Shown here: positions 27,592 to 36,223 of the stretch, in pieces
Layout of the letters: each line of letters starts with the position of its first letter
Numbering within the stretch: position 1 is the first letter of the stretch
Origin: Alphaproteobacteria bacterium
GTDB taxonomy: Bacteria > Pseudomonadota > Alphaproteobacteria > UBA9219
Length of the DNA: 56,768 nt
NCBI GenBank assembly: GCA_009779745.1
Contig: WRDR01000011.1
Span: forward strand, 1-56,768
Direction: 5' to 3'
Made by a program: the position numbers and the translations under genes
Notes under the pieces: generated by a model
Seen by the model: the letters and a program-made list of their open reading frames with translations, nothing else
What the model was told of the DNA's origin: nothing
Database searches by the model: none

Positions 27592-28008
27592 ATGAGTAGA
27601 ACATACGAAATAACAAAAAAAGGCGATATAATAATAACTGAAAAGACAAGAACAAGCATCGAAATAGTAGTATATGATACAGACTATAATTTAAAAGCCG
27701 CTTACGGAGAAATCAATGGTGCTAAAGGAGAAATGTTAGGCAGAAAGAATGAATCTGCCGGAACTAAACCGCAGGTTTCAGACGATGTCAAAGTAAAACC
27801 GGTTGGAGAATCTGCTCCTATCATAAAAGATAGAGAACACTCAGCAGGCAGCCCAATTGCCGGTATCGAGATAGATGCTCAGAAATTTCAGGAGAACGAA
27901 GCAACTGCTAATGTGTATGAAGGTGTTCAAAAAGAAACTTCTTATTATTCTCGTGAACGCGGCGCAACAAGTTTTGATAAATTTCCGATTGAATACGATT
28001 ACATCTAA
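27592..28008 (+). CDS. Hypothetical protein
   Basis: A 138-residue hydrophilic protein preceded by GAGGACGGA. The first 45 residues look beta-rich (YEITKKGDIIITEKTRTSIE). The rest is polar and probably disordered. No signal peptide or membrane segment. The AT-rich 200 bp upstream suggest its own promoter. No family recognised; flanked by divergent and convergent neighbours. Confidence 0.55.
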   Translation: MSRTYEITKKGDIIITEKTRTSIEIVVYDTDYNLKAAYGEINGAKGEMLGRKNESAGTKPQVSDDVKVKPVGESAPIIKDREHSAGSPIAGIEIDAQKFQENEATANVYEGVQKETSYYSRERGATSFDKFPIEYDYI

Positions 28009-28013
28009 AGACC

Positions 28014-28133
28014 ACTACCCCGTCACGCCTTACGGCATGCCATCTGCCTACGCCTCCTACTTCGCACGCTGTGCTTCGAAGGACAAGAAGGCTACGGCAA
28101 GACTTACGCCCCTTCCCTTAAAAAGGGAAGGGG
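28014..28133. repeat. Palindromic repeat between convergent genes
   Basis: Begins with CTACCCCGTC as in the double-hairpin family and ends in an 11-bp perfect hairpin (28109-28119 with 28123-28133, AAA loop) followed by GAATA. The middle is longer than in the copies at 167 and 30492. It could terminate transcription from either side. Confidence 0.6.
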
Positions 28134-28139
28134 AATATG

Positions 28140-29060
28140 CTACTTTTTCTTCATTTCCTGACTCATACAACCCACAAGCTCGTTCAGCTTTTGAACTTGG
28201 TTCACGGCTATCATGCCTACCGTGTGATAGCCCGCATCCACGTATATAATATCACCTGTAACTCCCGTGCCTAAATCACTGAGCAAATACAGCCCTGCGT
28301 TTCCGACTTCCGTTATTGTCACGTTTCTGTGCAGCGGAGCGTTTACCTCATTCCATTTCATAATGTACCTGAAGTCGCCTATGCCGCTCGCCGCCAGAGT
28401 TTTGATAGGTCCTGCCGAGATTGCATTTACTCGTATTCCAAGCTCGCCCAAATCCACCGCAAGGTACTTGACGCTCGCTTCCAGTGCCGCCTTAGCTACA
28501 CCCATAACATTATAGTGCGGCATGACTCGTTCCGCTCCGATGTATGACATAGTCACCAGACTCCCGCCTTTTTTCATCAGCGGAGCCGCATACTTCGCTA
28601 TATTCGTAAACGAAAAACACGAAATATCCATAGTCCTAAGAAAATTCTCTCTTGTCGTGTTATAGTAATACCCGTCAAGCTGATCTTTATTAGAAAACGC
28701 TATCGAGTGCACTACGAAATCCAGTTCTCCCCACTCTCTTTCAATAGCAGTGAACATGTTTGCTACGCTTGCATCATCTACTACATCGCATTCCAACACT
28801 AGGCCGGCTCCTACCTTTTCAGCTAATGGTTTTACGCGTTTTAATAACGGTTCAGCCTGATACGTAAACGCAAGCTCGGCTCCTTGTGCAGCACAGCAAT
28901 TAGCAACTCCCCATGCCAGCGATCTGTCGTTCGCCACGCCCATTATAAGCCCTTTTTTGCCTGCCATCAGATTACCCTTTACCGGCTCTGTCGGCACAAA
29001 AATTTCCTTTTGTTCTTTTTTATCGTATCCGCATGGTGTTGCTGTAGTCTTTTCCGTCAT
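28140..29060 (-). CDS. fabI: Enoyl-[acyl-carrier-protein] reductase FabI
   Basis: NADH-dependent last step of fatty-acid elongation. GLIMGVANDRSLAWGVA is the nucleotide loop; the active-site Tyr residues are in SYIGAERVMPHYNVMG, with Lys in VAKAALEA. The 306-residue product has an extra N-terminal stretch of about 31 residues before MAGKKG; a GAGG before the first ATG supports the longer form. The family is the target of triclosan-type inhibitors. Confidence 0.95.
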   Translation of the reverse strand: MTEKTTATPCGYDKKEQKEIFVPTEPVKGNLMAGKKGLIMGVANDRSLAWGVANCCAAQGAELAFTYQAEPLLKRVKPLAEKVGAGLVLECDVVDDASVANMFTAIEREWGELDFVVHSIAFSNKDQLDGYYYNTTRENFLRTMDISCFSFTNIAKYAAPLMKKGGSLVTMSYIGAERVMPHYNVMGVAKAALEASVKYLAVDLGELGIRVNAISAGPIKTLAASGIGDFRYIMKWNEVNAPLHRNVTITEVGNAGLYLLSDLGTGVTGDIIYVDAGYHTVGMIAVNQVQKLNELVGCMSQEMKKK

Positions 29061-29238
29061 TTTTGCCTCATATTATTATTATACTGGAATTCCTATCTTA
29101 CACTTTATTTTCCAATACGTCAAATATCTGTTGTTCGCTGTATTCAGATGTATTGAAATACAGAAAACCAAAAAACTATAGCATTTACCGAAAATCTGGT
29201 TTATAACTATCAATGTGGCAGATGACTACTGCCATAGA
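29061..29238. other. Intergenic region upstream of the structured leader
   Basis: AT-rich and between divergent genes. TATAAC near 29200 is a possible -10 box for the plus-strand surface gene, but no good -35 box is seen. Nothing else recognised. Confidence 0.3.
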
Positions 29239-29419
29239 GGGTTACAAGCCTCGTTCCAGGTTGCTCCGCCAGTCGCAAACATGGAGTATAAAAATTTTGC
29301 ACCCCCAACTTCGGTTGGAGGGCTGCAAAATAAGGCGGCCCGTCCGCCGAATATGCACACTATCCTGGATAGCTTGTAACCTCCAACCGCTCTTCGTCAG
29401 AGCGAATGAGGAGGTTATT
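29239..29419 (+). promoter_or_regulatory. Structured 5' leader with alternative pairing of the ribosome-binding site
   Basis: A long helix closes the leader: GGTTACAAGC (29240-29249) with GCTTGTAACC (29372-29381), then TCCAGG (29255-29260) with CCTGGA (29364-29369). Inside is a 16-bp hairpin (29294-29331) capped by C(TTCG)G and a GGCGG/CCGCC hairpin (29334-29348). TAACCTCC (29377-29384) is also the exact complement of GGAGGTTA (29410-29417), the ribosome-binding site of the next gene, around a CGCTCT/AGAGCG hairpin. The two pairings exclude each other, as in translational riboswitches. It matches no riboswitch class I can name. Confidence 0.6.
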
Positions 29420-30322
29420 ATGAAATGTAAAATTGAAAATGGAAAATTAATAACGCAGTTGCCGTATGTGCGTATTCCATTCTACATTCTAAATTTTACA
29501 TTCTACATTCTCTTAGCCGCTCCCGCAGCAGCATCTACTCCTCCTCTTTGTAAAGTCGGAACCGTTGCAAATCTTGTTCAGAGCGGGAGTACGTGGACAT
29601 GGACTTGTGAAGGAATACACGGCGGCAAAAGCAAATCCTGCGCTCCGAAAATAAACGGTGCGTGCGGGAGTGCGAACAATGTTGCAGCATACACGGCACC
29701 GGATGCTGATTTATGCAGCTCCGGAAATGCAACAACGGTCAGCGAAGAAAACAACACATTCAAATGGAGCTGTGACGGTATCAATGGCGGAAACAGCGTT
29801 ACAACATGCAGCGCACCCAGAATTGTGAACGGAGTATGCGGAAGCGATAACGGGAAGGAACTTTCATCTGCACCGACAAACTTGTGCAGTGCAGGCACTG
29901 CCGGTTCTGTCAGCGGTTCAGGTCCTTGGACTTGGGAATGCACAGGTGTAAATGAAGGCTCAAATGCCTCATGCAGCGCGACTAAGCCTACGTGCGTGAA
30001 CGACACAGTGCCGACCCAAGCTCAGGCATATACCAGTCCGATGGGATTGGTACAGGGATATTGCCATAATAGCAATACCGATACGTTATCAAGCTCTGTG
30101 AATGGAACGTACTGGAACGGATCAACCGGCGGCGTTCCCGGAGGGGGTGTTTACTGCTGGTGCCGAACCAAGAGCTATGGTACAAACCAATGCGGCGCCT
30201 TGTCGTCTTGGGTTTTCGTCGGCTACGACTACTTCGTCGGCGTCGGGTCGTCTTGCGCGACTAATTGCGCTCACGCTTGTGCGAGGAACGTCTCTTCGTG
30301 GGGCGGGGCTGCGCGGTGGTGA
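29420..30322 (+). CDS. Modular Cys-rich surface protein with DGR-like variable C-terminus
   Basis: The 300-residue product starts at the ATG at 29420, directly behind GAGGAGG. A signal peptide (about residues 1-38, ending AAPAAA) is followed by three copies of a module of about 40 residues with the pattern CxxGT...WTW(T/E)C.G.N.GS..SC.A....G.CG. A C-terminal domain of about 105 residues follows, containing CWCR, SSWVF and a CAxxCAxxCAxNV ladder. Ten codons in a row there end in C (30215-30244). The organisation, and my recollection of similar variable proteins in gut proteobacteria, suggest a target of a diversity-generating retroelement encoded elsewhere. Module 1 is nearly identical to that in the gene at 41026. 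Confidence 0.7.
   Translation: MKCKIENGKLITQLPYVRIPFYILNFTFYILLAAPAAASTPPLCKVGTVANLVQSGSTWTWTCEGIHGGKSKSCAPKINGACGSANNVAAYTAPDADLCSSGNATTVSEENNTFKWSCDGINGGNSVTTCSAPRIVNGVCGSDNGKELSSAPTNLCSAGTAGSVSGSGPWTWECTGVNEGSNASCSATKPTCVNDTVPTQAQAYTSPMGLVQGYCHNSNTDTLSSSVNGTYWNGSTGGVPGGGVYCWCRTKSYGTNQCGALSSWVFVGYDYFVGVGSSCATNCAHACARNVSSWGGAARW
29429..29512 (+). repeat. Heptanucleotide repeats encoding the signal peptide
   Basis: Three AAAATTG-type units (29429-29449) and five CATTCTA-type units (29478-29512) lie within the first 31 codons. Because 7 is not a multiple of 3, gain or loss of one unit would shift the frame. Confidence 0.7.
30200..30322 (+). other. Candidate DGR variable region
   Basis: The last 40 codons, from TTG TCG TCT TGG onward. 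TTC GTC GGC TAC GAC TAC TTC GTC GGC GTC (30215-30244) is the NNC pattern left when template AAC codons are randomised. Ala codons in the Cys ladder differ only at base 3 (GCG, GCT, GCG). A G/C-rich end (30299-30319) and a GCCC-TTC-GGGC hairpin (30332-30342) follow, like a homing signal. No reverse transcriptase or template repeat is in the window. Confidence 0.5.
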
Positions 30323-30417
30323 GCCTCCTTCGCCCTTCGGGCTCCCGCCTTCACTTTGTTACGGCGAGGCAAGCCGGCGGACAAGTACTCGACAAGGTTG
30401 CCTGACCTGGAACGGCG

Positions 30418-30607
30418 GTTCCCGCCTGCGCGGGAGTGACAGAAAAGGGAAAACTATTAGCTTTAGTTAGTACAGCAGGCTTGTACTACTGCCCCGTCTT
30501 TCTTTGCCCTTAGGGCAAAGAAATCCACCCCTTCGCCAGCGAAAGGGAATATTCTCCTACAGCAATCTTTTTTTCCAACTCCACACTCCACTCTCAACAC
30601 TCCACAC
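30418..30607. repeat. Cluster of palindromic and heptamer repeats
   Basis: Between convergent genes lie a dRS3-like palindrome (30418-30437), a double-hairpin element (11-bp stem 30499-30509/30513-30523, then an imperfect hairpin 30528-30547) and four heptamers (30580-30607) ending 4 bp before the prfC stop. The preceding stretch 30323-30417 is G/C-rich and holds no gene I can support. Confidence 0.75.
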
Positions 30608-30611
30608 TTTT

Positions 30612-32204
30612 CTATCCCTTACTGCTCTCTCTTGTCTTCAGAAATCTTATTCCCGTATTCTCTTCCTTTGCTCTGTTTAAATGCCAAGCATTCCGCGCAA
30701 GGAATACAATAGCATTCTCGTGGTCTTCCGCTATGCTGCTTTTGTTCGTGTCTATGAATTTTTTCAGCTTTGCCTCGTCATCGCTTTCTATCCACCTCGC
30801 AGCAGTAAATCCGGATTCTTCAAACCTAACTTCCAGTCCGTATTCTGTTTTGACTCTTTCCTTTAATACTTCAAATTGCAGTTCTCCTACTACTCCGGCT
30901 ATCCAGTCTGCGCCTGTCATAGGCTTAAATATCTGTGATGCGCCCTCTTCCGCAAAATGCTCCATTGCTTTTCTTATATGCTTTGCTTTCATCGGGTCGC
31001 CTATCTGTACTCTTCTTAGTATTTCCGGCGCAAAATGAGGCATTCCTTCAAACCTTATGTTCTCGCCTTCTGTCAGCGTATCCCCTATGCTCAGCGTCCC
31101 GTGATTTGGGATTCCCATTATATCTCCTGCGTAAGCCTCTTCCGCCAGCTCTCTGTCTCTTGCGAAAAACATCACTGCATTGTTCACTGTTATCTGTTTG
31201 TTGGTTTTCGTGTGATACAGTTTCATGCCTCTTTTGTACTCGCCGGAACATATTCTCATAAACGCTATTCTGTCTCTGTGGTTAGGATCCATATTAGCCT
31301 GCACCTTGAATACAAAGCCGGATACTTTTTCTTCCGCAGGATATACTATTCTTTCCCTAGTCTTATGCTCTTTCGGAGACGGCGCATATTCTCCCAATCC
31401 CATTAACAGCTCTCTTATGCCGAAAGTGTTTACTGCGCTTCCGAAATATACAGGCGTCATAGTTCCGTTTTTATATTCTTCCTCGCTGAACTTAGGACAC
31501 AGTCCCCGTATCATCTCTACTTCTTCTCTTAATTGCACTGCCTGCTCTGCCCCCAGCATTTCATCTATTTTCTTATCATCTATACCGTTGCATTCTATGC
31601 CGTCCGTTACTCTATCCCCCTTTGTTTTATCCATTAGTATTAATCTGTCATGAAACACATCATAGCACCCTTTGAAATCTCTGCCCATGCCTATGGGCCA
31701 GCTTGCAGGCGTGATATCCAATGCTAATTTGGTCTCTATCTCATTCATCAAATCAAACGGATCTCTTGTCTCTCTGTCCATTTTGTTTATAAACGTTATT
31801 ATGGGTATGTCTCTTAATCTGCATACTTCAAACAATTTCAGAGTCTGACTCTCTATTCCCTTTGCGCCGTCTATTATCATTACTGCGCTGTCTACTGCTG
31901 TCAGCGTCCTGTACGTATCTTCCGAGAAATCTTCGTGTCCGGGGGTGTCTACCAAATTAAACTTCTTCCCTTCATACTCGAACGTCATAACTGATGCGGT
32001 AACAGATATTCCTCTCGCCTTCTCTATATCCATCCAATCGGATTTTGCCCGCCTTGCCTCGCCCTTGGCCTTCACCATTCCGGCAAGCTGTATGGCTCCT
32101 CCGAACAAAAGCAGCTTTTCCGTCAGCGTAGTTTTCCCTGCGTCCGGGTGTGCTATTATAGCAAACGTTCTTCTTTTCTCTGTCTCTTCTTTTATTTTAC
32201 TCAT
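30612..32204 (-). CDS. prfC: Peptide chain release factor 3
   Basis: RF3 is the GTPase that recycles RF1/RF2 from the ribosome. Its 530 residues match RF3 and are shorter than EF-G. Motifs: AHPDAGKTTLTEKLL, GISVTASVM, DTPGHEDFSEDTYR, NKMDRETRDPFDL. It overlaps the end of murB by 8 bp. Confidence 0.95.
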   Translation of the reverse strand: MSKIKEETEKRRTFAIIAHPDAGKTTLTEKLLLFGGAIQLAGMVKAKGEARRAKSDWMDIEKARGISVTASVMTFEYEGKKFNLVDTPGHEDFSEDTYRTLTAVDSAVMIIDGAKGIESQTLKLFEVCRLRDIPIITFINKMDRETRDPFDLMNEIETKLALDITPASWPIGMGRDFKGCYDVFHDRLILMDKTKGDRVTDGIECNGIDDKKIDEMLGAEQAVQLREEVEMIRGLCPKFSEEEYKNGTMTPVYFGSAVNTFGIRELLMGLGEYAPSPKEHKTRERIVYPAEEKVSGFVFKVQANMDPNHRDRIAFMRICSGEYKRGMKLYHTKTNKQITVNNAVMFFARDRELAEEAYAGDIMGIPNHGTLSIGDTLTEGENIRFEGMPHFAPEILRRVQIGDPMKAKHIRKAMEHFAEEGASQIFKPMTGADWIAGVVGELQFEVLKERVKTEYGLEVRFEESGFTAARWIESDDEAKLKKFIDTNKSSIAEDHENAIVFLARNAWHLNRAKEENTGIRFLKTRESSKG

Positions 32205-33135
32205 TTTGCAGTGCTTCCCCTAATATCCTAACTTCCCACCTTAACTTTATTCCGAATTTTTGGAAGACTCTTTTTCTTACTTCTTCTCCTAAATCCTCTA
32301 TTTCTTTTGCACTTGCTCTCCCCGTGTTTATTAAAAAATTGCAATGCCTTTCCGAAACTTGCGCTTGTCCTATTTTCAATCCTCTGCAACCTGCCGCATC
32401 TATCAGCTGCCAGCTCTTTCTTCCTTCCGCATCATCTTCAGGATTCGCAAATGTAGAACCTGCCGTCTTCTGCCCTATGGGCTGGGTTTTAATTCTTTTC
32501 TCTCTTATCTCTTTCATTCTAAGAGCTATCTGTTCTCTGTCGCCGCTCTCTGCCTTCAGCACAGCTTCTATGACTATGCTTTCATCATTTACATTAGACC
32601 CCCTATAACGCAATCCCAACTCGTCCGCCATATATTCTTCCGTTCTGCCTTTTCTGTCCATTATCTTAGCCCGCATCAGAACGTCTTTCATCTCTCTTCC
32701 ATACGCTCCCGCATTCATTTTTACTCCGCCGCCTATGGTGCCCGGAATCCCGGACAGCCACTCAAGCCCTGCCAGTCCGTTCACCTGCGCTACTTTAGCC
32801 ACGTTATAGTCGTTGCTGCCTCCGCCTGCTTTTATCCAGTCTTCCCCCACTGTCATATTAACAAAATTAGGTCCTAGCCTTATTACTACTCCCGGAACTC
32901 CTTTGTCCCGTATCAGCACATTGGAAGCATTCCCGAGAACAGTAACAGGCACGTCTTCCGGACAATTAGACAAGAGATACGCTAAATCTTCCGCATCATA
33001 AGGTTTAAACAGAACTTCCGCAGGTCCGCCTGCCCTGAACCAAGTCTGATTAGACAAATTTCCATTAGCTGTAAGGCTGCCTCTTACAACAGGCAGCCTG
33101 TCTAACAGACCATTGTCGAAATATGCTTGTTCCAT
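32197..33135 (-). CDS. murB: UDP-N-acetylenolpyruvoylglucosamine reductase
   Basis: FAD enzyme that makes UDP-MurNAc. WFRAGGPAEVLFKP and SGIPGTIGGGVKMNAGAYG are FAD-binding; the catalytic Ser is in TAGSTFANP and the late Glu in WEVRILGEAL. Its 312 residues fit the type II (Caulobacter-like) length. Separated from murC (10804) and from ftsQ-ftsA, so the division/cell-wall cluster is dispersed. Confidence 0.95.
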   Translation of the reverse strand: MEQAYFDNGLLDRLPVVRGSLTANGNLSNQTWFRAGGPAEVLFKPYDAEDLAYLLSNCPEDVPVTVLGNASNVLIRDKGVPGVVIRLGPNFVNMTVGEDWIKAGGGSNDYNVAKVAQVNGLAGLEWLSGIPGTIGGGVKMNAGAYGREMKDVLMRAKIMDRKGRTEEYMADELGLRYRGSNVNDESIVIEAVLKAESGDREQIALRMKEIREKRIKTQPIGQKTAGSTFANPEDDAEGRKSWQLIDAAGCRGLKIGQAQVSERHCNFLINTGRASAKEIEDLGEEVRKRVFQKFGIKLRWEVRILGEALQNE

Positions 33136-33250
33136 GATTTGTTCTTATTTGAGTGCTTCAATCGCTTGATTTATAACTAATTTATCCTCATTCTTCAAGT
33201 AATATATTCCCTTTCGCCGTAGCTTTAGCGAAGGCGGGTAAAGCTAAATA

Positions 33251-33271
33251 ATTGTGCATTGTGAATTCACA
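33251..33271. repeat. Heptamer array abutting the kinase stop
   Basis: Three units (ATTGTGC ATTGTGA ATTCACA) directly adjoin the stop codon of the CheA-like kinase gene. Confidence 0.5.
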
Positions 33272-35020
33272 TTAATGCTGCGATATAGCCAAAATGTACG
33301 GCACTCTGATTTCAAAGCGAGTCCCTTTATGCAGCTCGGAAAATACCTCTATATTCCCGTTAAGATTTTCCACTTCTCTTTTTACTACGTTCAGTCCTAC
33401 CCCTCTGCCCGACATATCGGATACATTTTCCCTCGTAGACAGTCCGAACTCAAATATGCTCTGTATAACTTCATGATCATCTATTTCATACCATTGCTTG
33501 TCCGGCTGTAAAATAGACATTTTATTCCTGACTATATTCGGATCTATGCCTCCTCCGTCATCTTCTATGCACAGCCTCAGCCACGACCTGCCTTCCTCAT
33601 CTTTCAGCACAGCCGCATCAACAATAACCTGCCCGGACGGATCCTTGCCCAGCGAAATCCTAGTAACAGGAGGCTCTATACCGTGATCCAGAATATTTCT
33701 GGAAATATGCGTCAAGGACGTTACCAGATTCTGATACTCTCTTAACAGTATAGGCGGATTGTACCCTACATACTTCACCGGCTTTAAATGCTTTCCTGAT
33801 ATTTCTGCCAGATCAACCAGTTCTCTGTCGAACTGTCTTAGGCTCTCTCTGAGCGGTACTGCCACTATGAACCTTAAATAGTACTCTATTATATCCCGCC
33901 CTACTCCCTGTGCTCCCATTACCAGAGCAAAATTATACAGCGTACTCTCTTCTATATCTCTGGAGTTGCCCCTCTTCTCATAGTCCTGCCCCACTATGCC
34001 TTTCAGGGAATCCAATATATTGTTCAGCTCTTTTTCTATTGCAATTCTTCCAGCCGCAAGCGTCTTCTTAAAATCCGAATCAGATATCATTCCCTCATTC
34101 CGCAAATCCGATTCCAGCGAATGTATCAAATTCGCCAAATACTTCAGATGAAAATGCTTTGCCGATGCTTTAAGCGTATGCAGCAGCCGCAAAAGCGGCG
34201 GTGCGTTGTCTTTGGTTACAGTCATACCCGCCTGCTCCAAAAACGAGCGTATCTGAGTTATGGTTGTAAGGAAGTGGTTTCTTTCCTTAAATATCCTGCA
34301 AATCATATCTGCAAAATCTTGTCTTTTCTGAGCCAGATCCTGAGCCTCGTACTCTTCGGTTATATCTGTCGCAATCAACACTACCCGTTTGAGATCTCCA
34401 AGGTCAGAGCGTATCTGTTTGTACTCCAGCGTTATTTTTCTGTTCTGCGGATGCGGATATATTTTCGGCAAAAAATTCACTACATCTGCAAATCCCAGAG
34501 CATGATCATGCATAAACAATATATCGAGCCAGCCCTTAAAATCTTCTATGCCTTCTTCCGGAACAGCCAATACTTCCCATATCTCTTTTCCGTCCGGATT
34601 TACTCCCAAAAGATCTATGCACGCATAAGAGTATACGTCATCACAAATTCCGTTCTTATCAAAGGTCAGAAATCCTTGCCCTAAACTATTCAGCAGTACT
34701 CCCATGAGCCTGTCGTGATCGTTTATCAGCTTATAGACTACTACGTTTGTGTATGACAGATACGCCATTCCGCACAGAGCTGTAATCACTATGACTGCAA
34801 AGCTGAGTTTGTCCGTTATATACGGAAACCCGAATACCGGCAGCGCAACCGCTATCAGCAGTATCCATACTATCGCCCCCATACCCATAAGTGATATATT
34901 CAATACATCGAATTTTCTTATAGTCTCGGATTCGGCATGATTCTCTTCCGTGCTGCCTGCTTTCAAGACAGCTTCATCTTCTGTTCTATCAAGATAGTCG
35001 TAGGAATGCCTTATATCCAA
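33272..35020 (-). CDS. Membrane-bound CheA-like histidine kinase with PAS domain
   Basis: The 582-residue protein has two membrane segments (about 40-65 and 72-96), a PAS-like domain (about 105-225), an HPt-like helix bundle with the likely phospho-His281 in LLHTLKASAKHF, and a CheA-type ATPase: N box RNILDHGIE (Asn442), DDGGGID (487-493) and GRGVGL (538-543). It ends there, with no CheW-like P5 domain, so it is not wired to chemoreceptor arrays and probably senses through its own PAS or membrane part. A CheX-like and a CheY-like gene lie immediately upstream in the same operon. Confidence 0.85.
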   Translation of the reverse strand: MDIRHSYDYLDRTEDEAVLKAGSTEENHAESETIRKFDVLNISLMGMGAIVWILLIAVALPVFGFPYITDKLSFAVIVITALCGMAYLSYTNVVVYKLINDHDRLMGVLLNSLGQGFLTFDKNGICDDVYSYACIDLLGVNPDGKEIWEVLAVPEEGIEDFKGWLDILFMHDHALGFADVVNFLPKIYPHPQNRKITLEYKQIRSDLGDLKRVVLIATDITEEYEAQDLAQKRQDFADMICRIFKERNHFLTTITQIRSFLEQAGMTVTKDNAPPLLRLLHTLKASAKHFHLKYLANLIHSLESDLRNEGMISDSDFKKTLAAGRIAIEKELNNILDSLKGIVGQDYEKRGNSRDIEESTLYNFALVMGAQGVGRDIIEYYLRFIVAVPLRESLRQFDRELVDLAEISGKHLKPVKYVGYNPPILLREYQNLVTSLTHISRNILDHGIEPPVTRISLGKDPSGQVIVDAAVLKDEEGRSWLRLCIEDDGGGIDPNIVRNKMSILQPDKQWYEIDDHEVIQSIFEFGLSTRENVSDMSGRGVGLNVVKREVENLNGNIEVFSELHKGTRFEIRVPYILAISQH

Positions 35021-35053
35021 TTTTCAACACCTAAATATATAAATTCAATATAC

Positions 35054-35557
35054 CTATCCGGACGCAGCATCACCATGCAGCGTTACATAAGTTTGAAACA
35101 TTTTCTCTCCTATGTAAAACGAAACTATCATATACCTGCCTCTGTGGAAATGAGATACAAAATTATTGTTTCCAGTCACAACGCACGGCACCCCCAGTTT
35201 CACCTTATGGTTTCTTTGGTTAAGTTCTGTTTTTACCTGACCAAAAACCATATTTGTAATCTCCGCTACAGCGTCTACCGCTATTTCATATGTAATCTTT
35301 ATGTTCTTTCCCAGCACATGCGGCAATATTTCGCTAAGTATATCAAATCCCATGCACAGCATCAATGTACCGTCCAAGTGTTCCTGTACGATACCTATTG
35401 TTCCGGACATGTCTCCGCCCAGAGACGCAGCACCCTGACCGTATTCAACTTTCCCGGCCTCTACAGGCACATTAAACGTTTCTTTTATCGCATTGATGAC
35501 CGCTCTTTTTATATCGCTAGCCAGCTTGTCATCTAACAAAATCGGCGTACAACTCAT
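35054..35557 (-). CDS. CheX-like phosphatase
   Basis: A 167-residue protein. VDAVAEITNMVFGQVKTEL carries the ExxN phosphatase pair (Glu99, Asn102), followed by the usual LGVPCVVTGNN segment, as in CheX/CheC proteins that dephosphorylate CheY. It lies between the CheY-like and the kinase genes (gaps of 51 and 33 bp). Confidence 0.8.
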   Translation of the reverse strand: MSCTPILLDDKLASDIKRAVINAIKETFNVPVEAGKVEYGQGAASLGGDMSGTIGIVQEHLDGTLMLCMGFDILSEILPHVLGKNIKITYEIAVDAVAEITNMVFGQVKTELNQRNHKVKLGVPCVVTGNNNFVSHFHRGRYMIVSFYIGEKMFQTYVTLHGDAASG

Positions 35558-35608
35558 AAAGCTCTCCTAATTATACAGGCTTTTATACATTTCTATTTTC
35601 GCAATACC

Positions 35609-36046
35609 TTACCCAAACATTCCCCCCGAGACACGGCGTTTTCTTTTAAGCCATTCATTTATCTCAAATATTTTTTTACCCAAATCCGGTGCGGACACCG
35701 GCTTTACTATGTAAGAGGTAGCCCCGGCCTTTATCGCCTTCATTATATTCTGTTGCTCTGATTCCGCTGTCAGCATTACAAACGCAGTGTCGGCGTACTC
35801 CGGCTTTGCCCGGAAATAACTTAAGACTTCTATTCCCAAGATAGTAGGCATATTCCAATCCAGAAAGACTACGTCATACGGCGCGCCCTCTTGTTTTGCT
35901 CTTTGTATCATGTCGATTGCTTCGTTACCGTCATTAGCACCCTGCACATTTTCTATCTTCAATTCCATGAGCGCATTCGTCACAAACTGCCTTATAAGGA
36001 AATGATCATCGGCTATCAGTATTTTCAGCGTATTAAGTTGGTTCAC
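35609..36046 (-). CDS. CheY-like single-domain response regulator
   Basis: A 145-residue receiver domain with the acidic pair Asp13/Asp14, phospho-acceptor Asp63 (FLDWNMP), Thr93 (MLTAES) and Lys115 (YIVKPV). It has no output domain. First gene of a three-gene operon with CheX-like and CheA-like proteins. Output could be through protein contact; no flagellar genes are in the window. Confidence 0.9.
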   Translation of the reverse strand: MNQLNTLKILIADDHFLIRQFVTNALMELKIENVQGANDGNEAIDMIQRAKQEGAPYDVVFLDWNMPTILGIEVLSYFRAKPEYADTAFVMLTAESEQQNIMKAIKAGATSYIVKPVSAPDLGKKIFEINEWLKRKRRVSGGMFG

Positions 36047-36223
36047 TTTTCTATCCTCGCCATAAAATTAACCATGCTGCTACATTACTATATATTTTTC
36101 TATATATTAACCATTTTTTCTACTTATTCACAAGTTAATTATTGAGAAGTCTTTTAAAAAATATAACACTGTGATAAATTGAGTCTATCGAGTTATAAAT
36201 ACTAAAGCATGTGAGGTACTGTT

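Noticed and set aside
29213-29419. N-terminal extension of the surface protein to 29213
   Set aside because: The extension would be encoded by a strongly paired leader and would precede a signal peptide. The ATG at 29420 has an excellent ribosome site.
29239-29419. Known riboswitch or tRNA-like element
   Set aside because: I could not find the conserved core words of the TPP, cobalamin, FMN, SAM or c-di-GMP classes or a cloverleaf; left as an unclassified structured leader.
30102-30470. Plus-strand frame of 122 codons overlapping the surface gene
   Set aside because: Arises from the G/C-rich 3' end and crosses repeat DNA; no homology-like pattern and no start signal.
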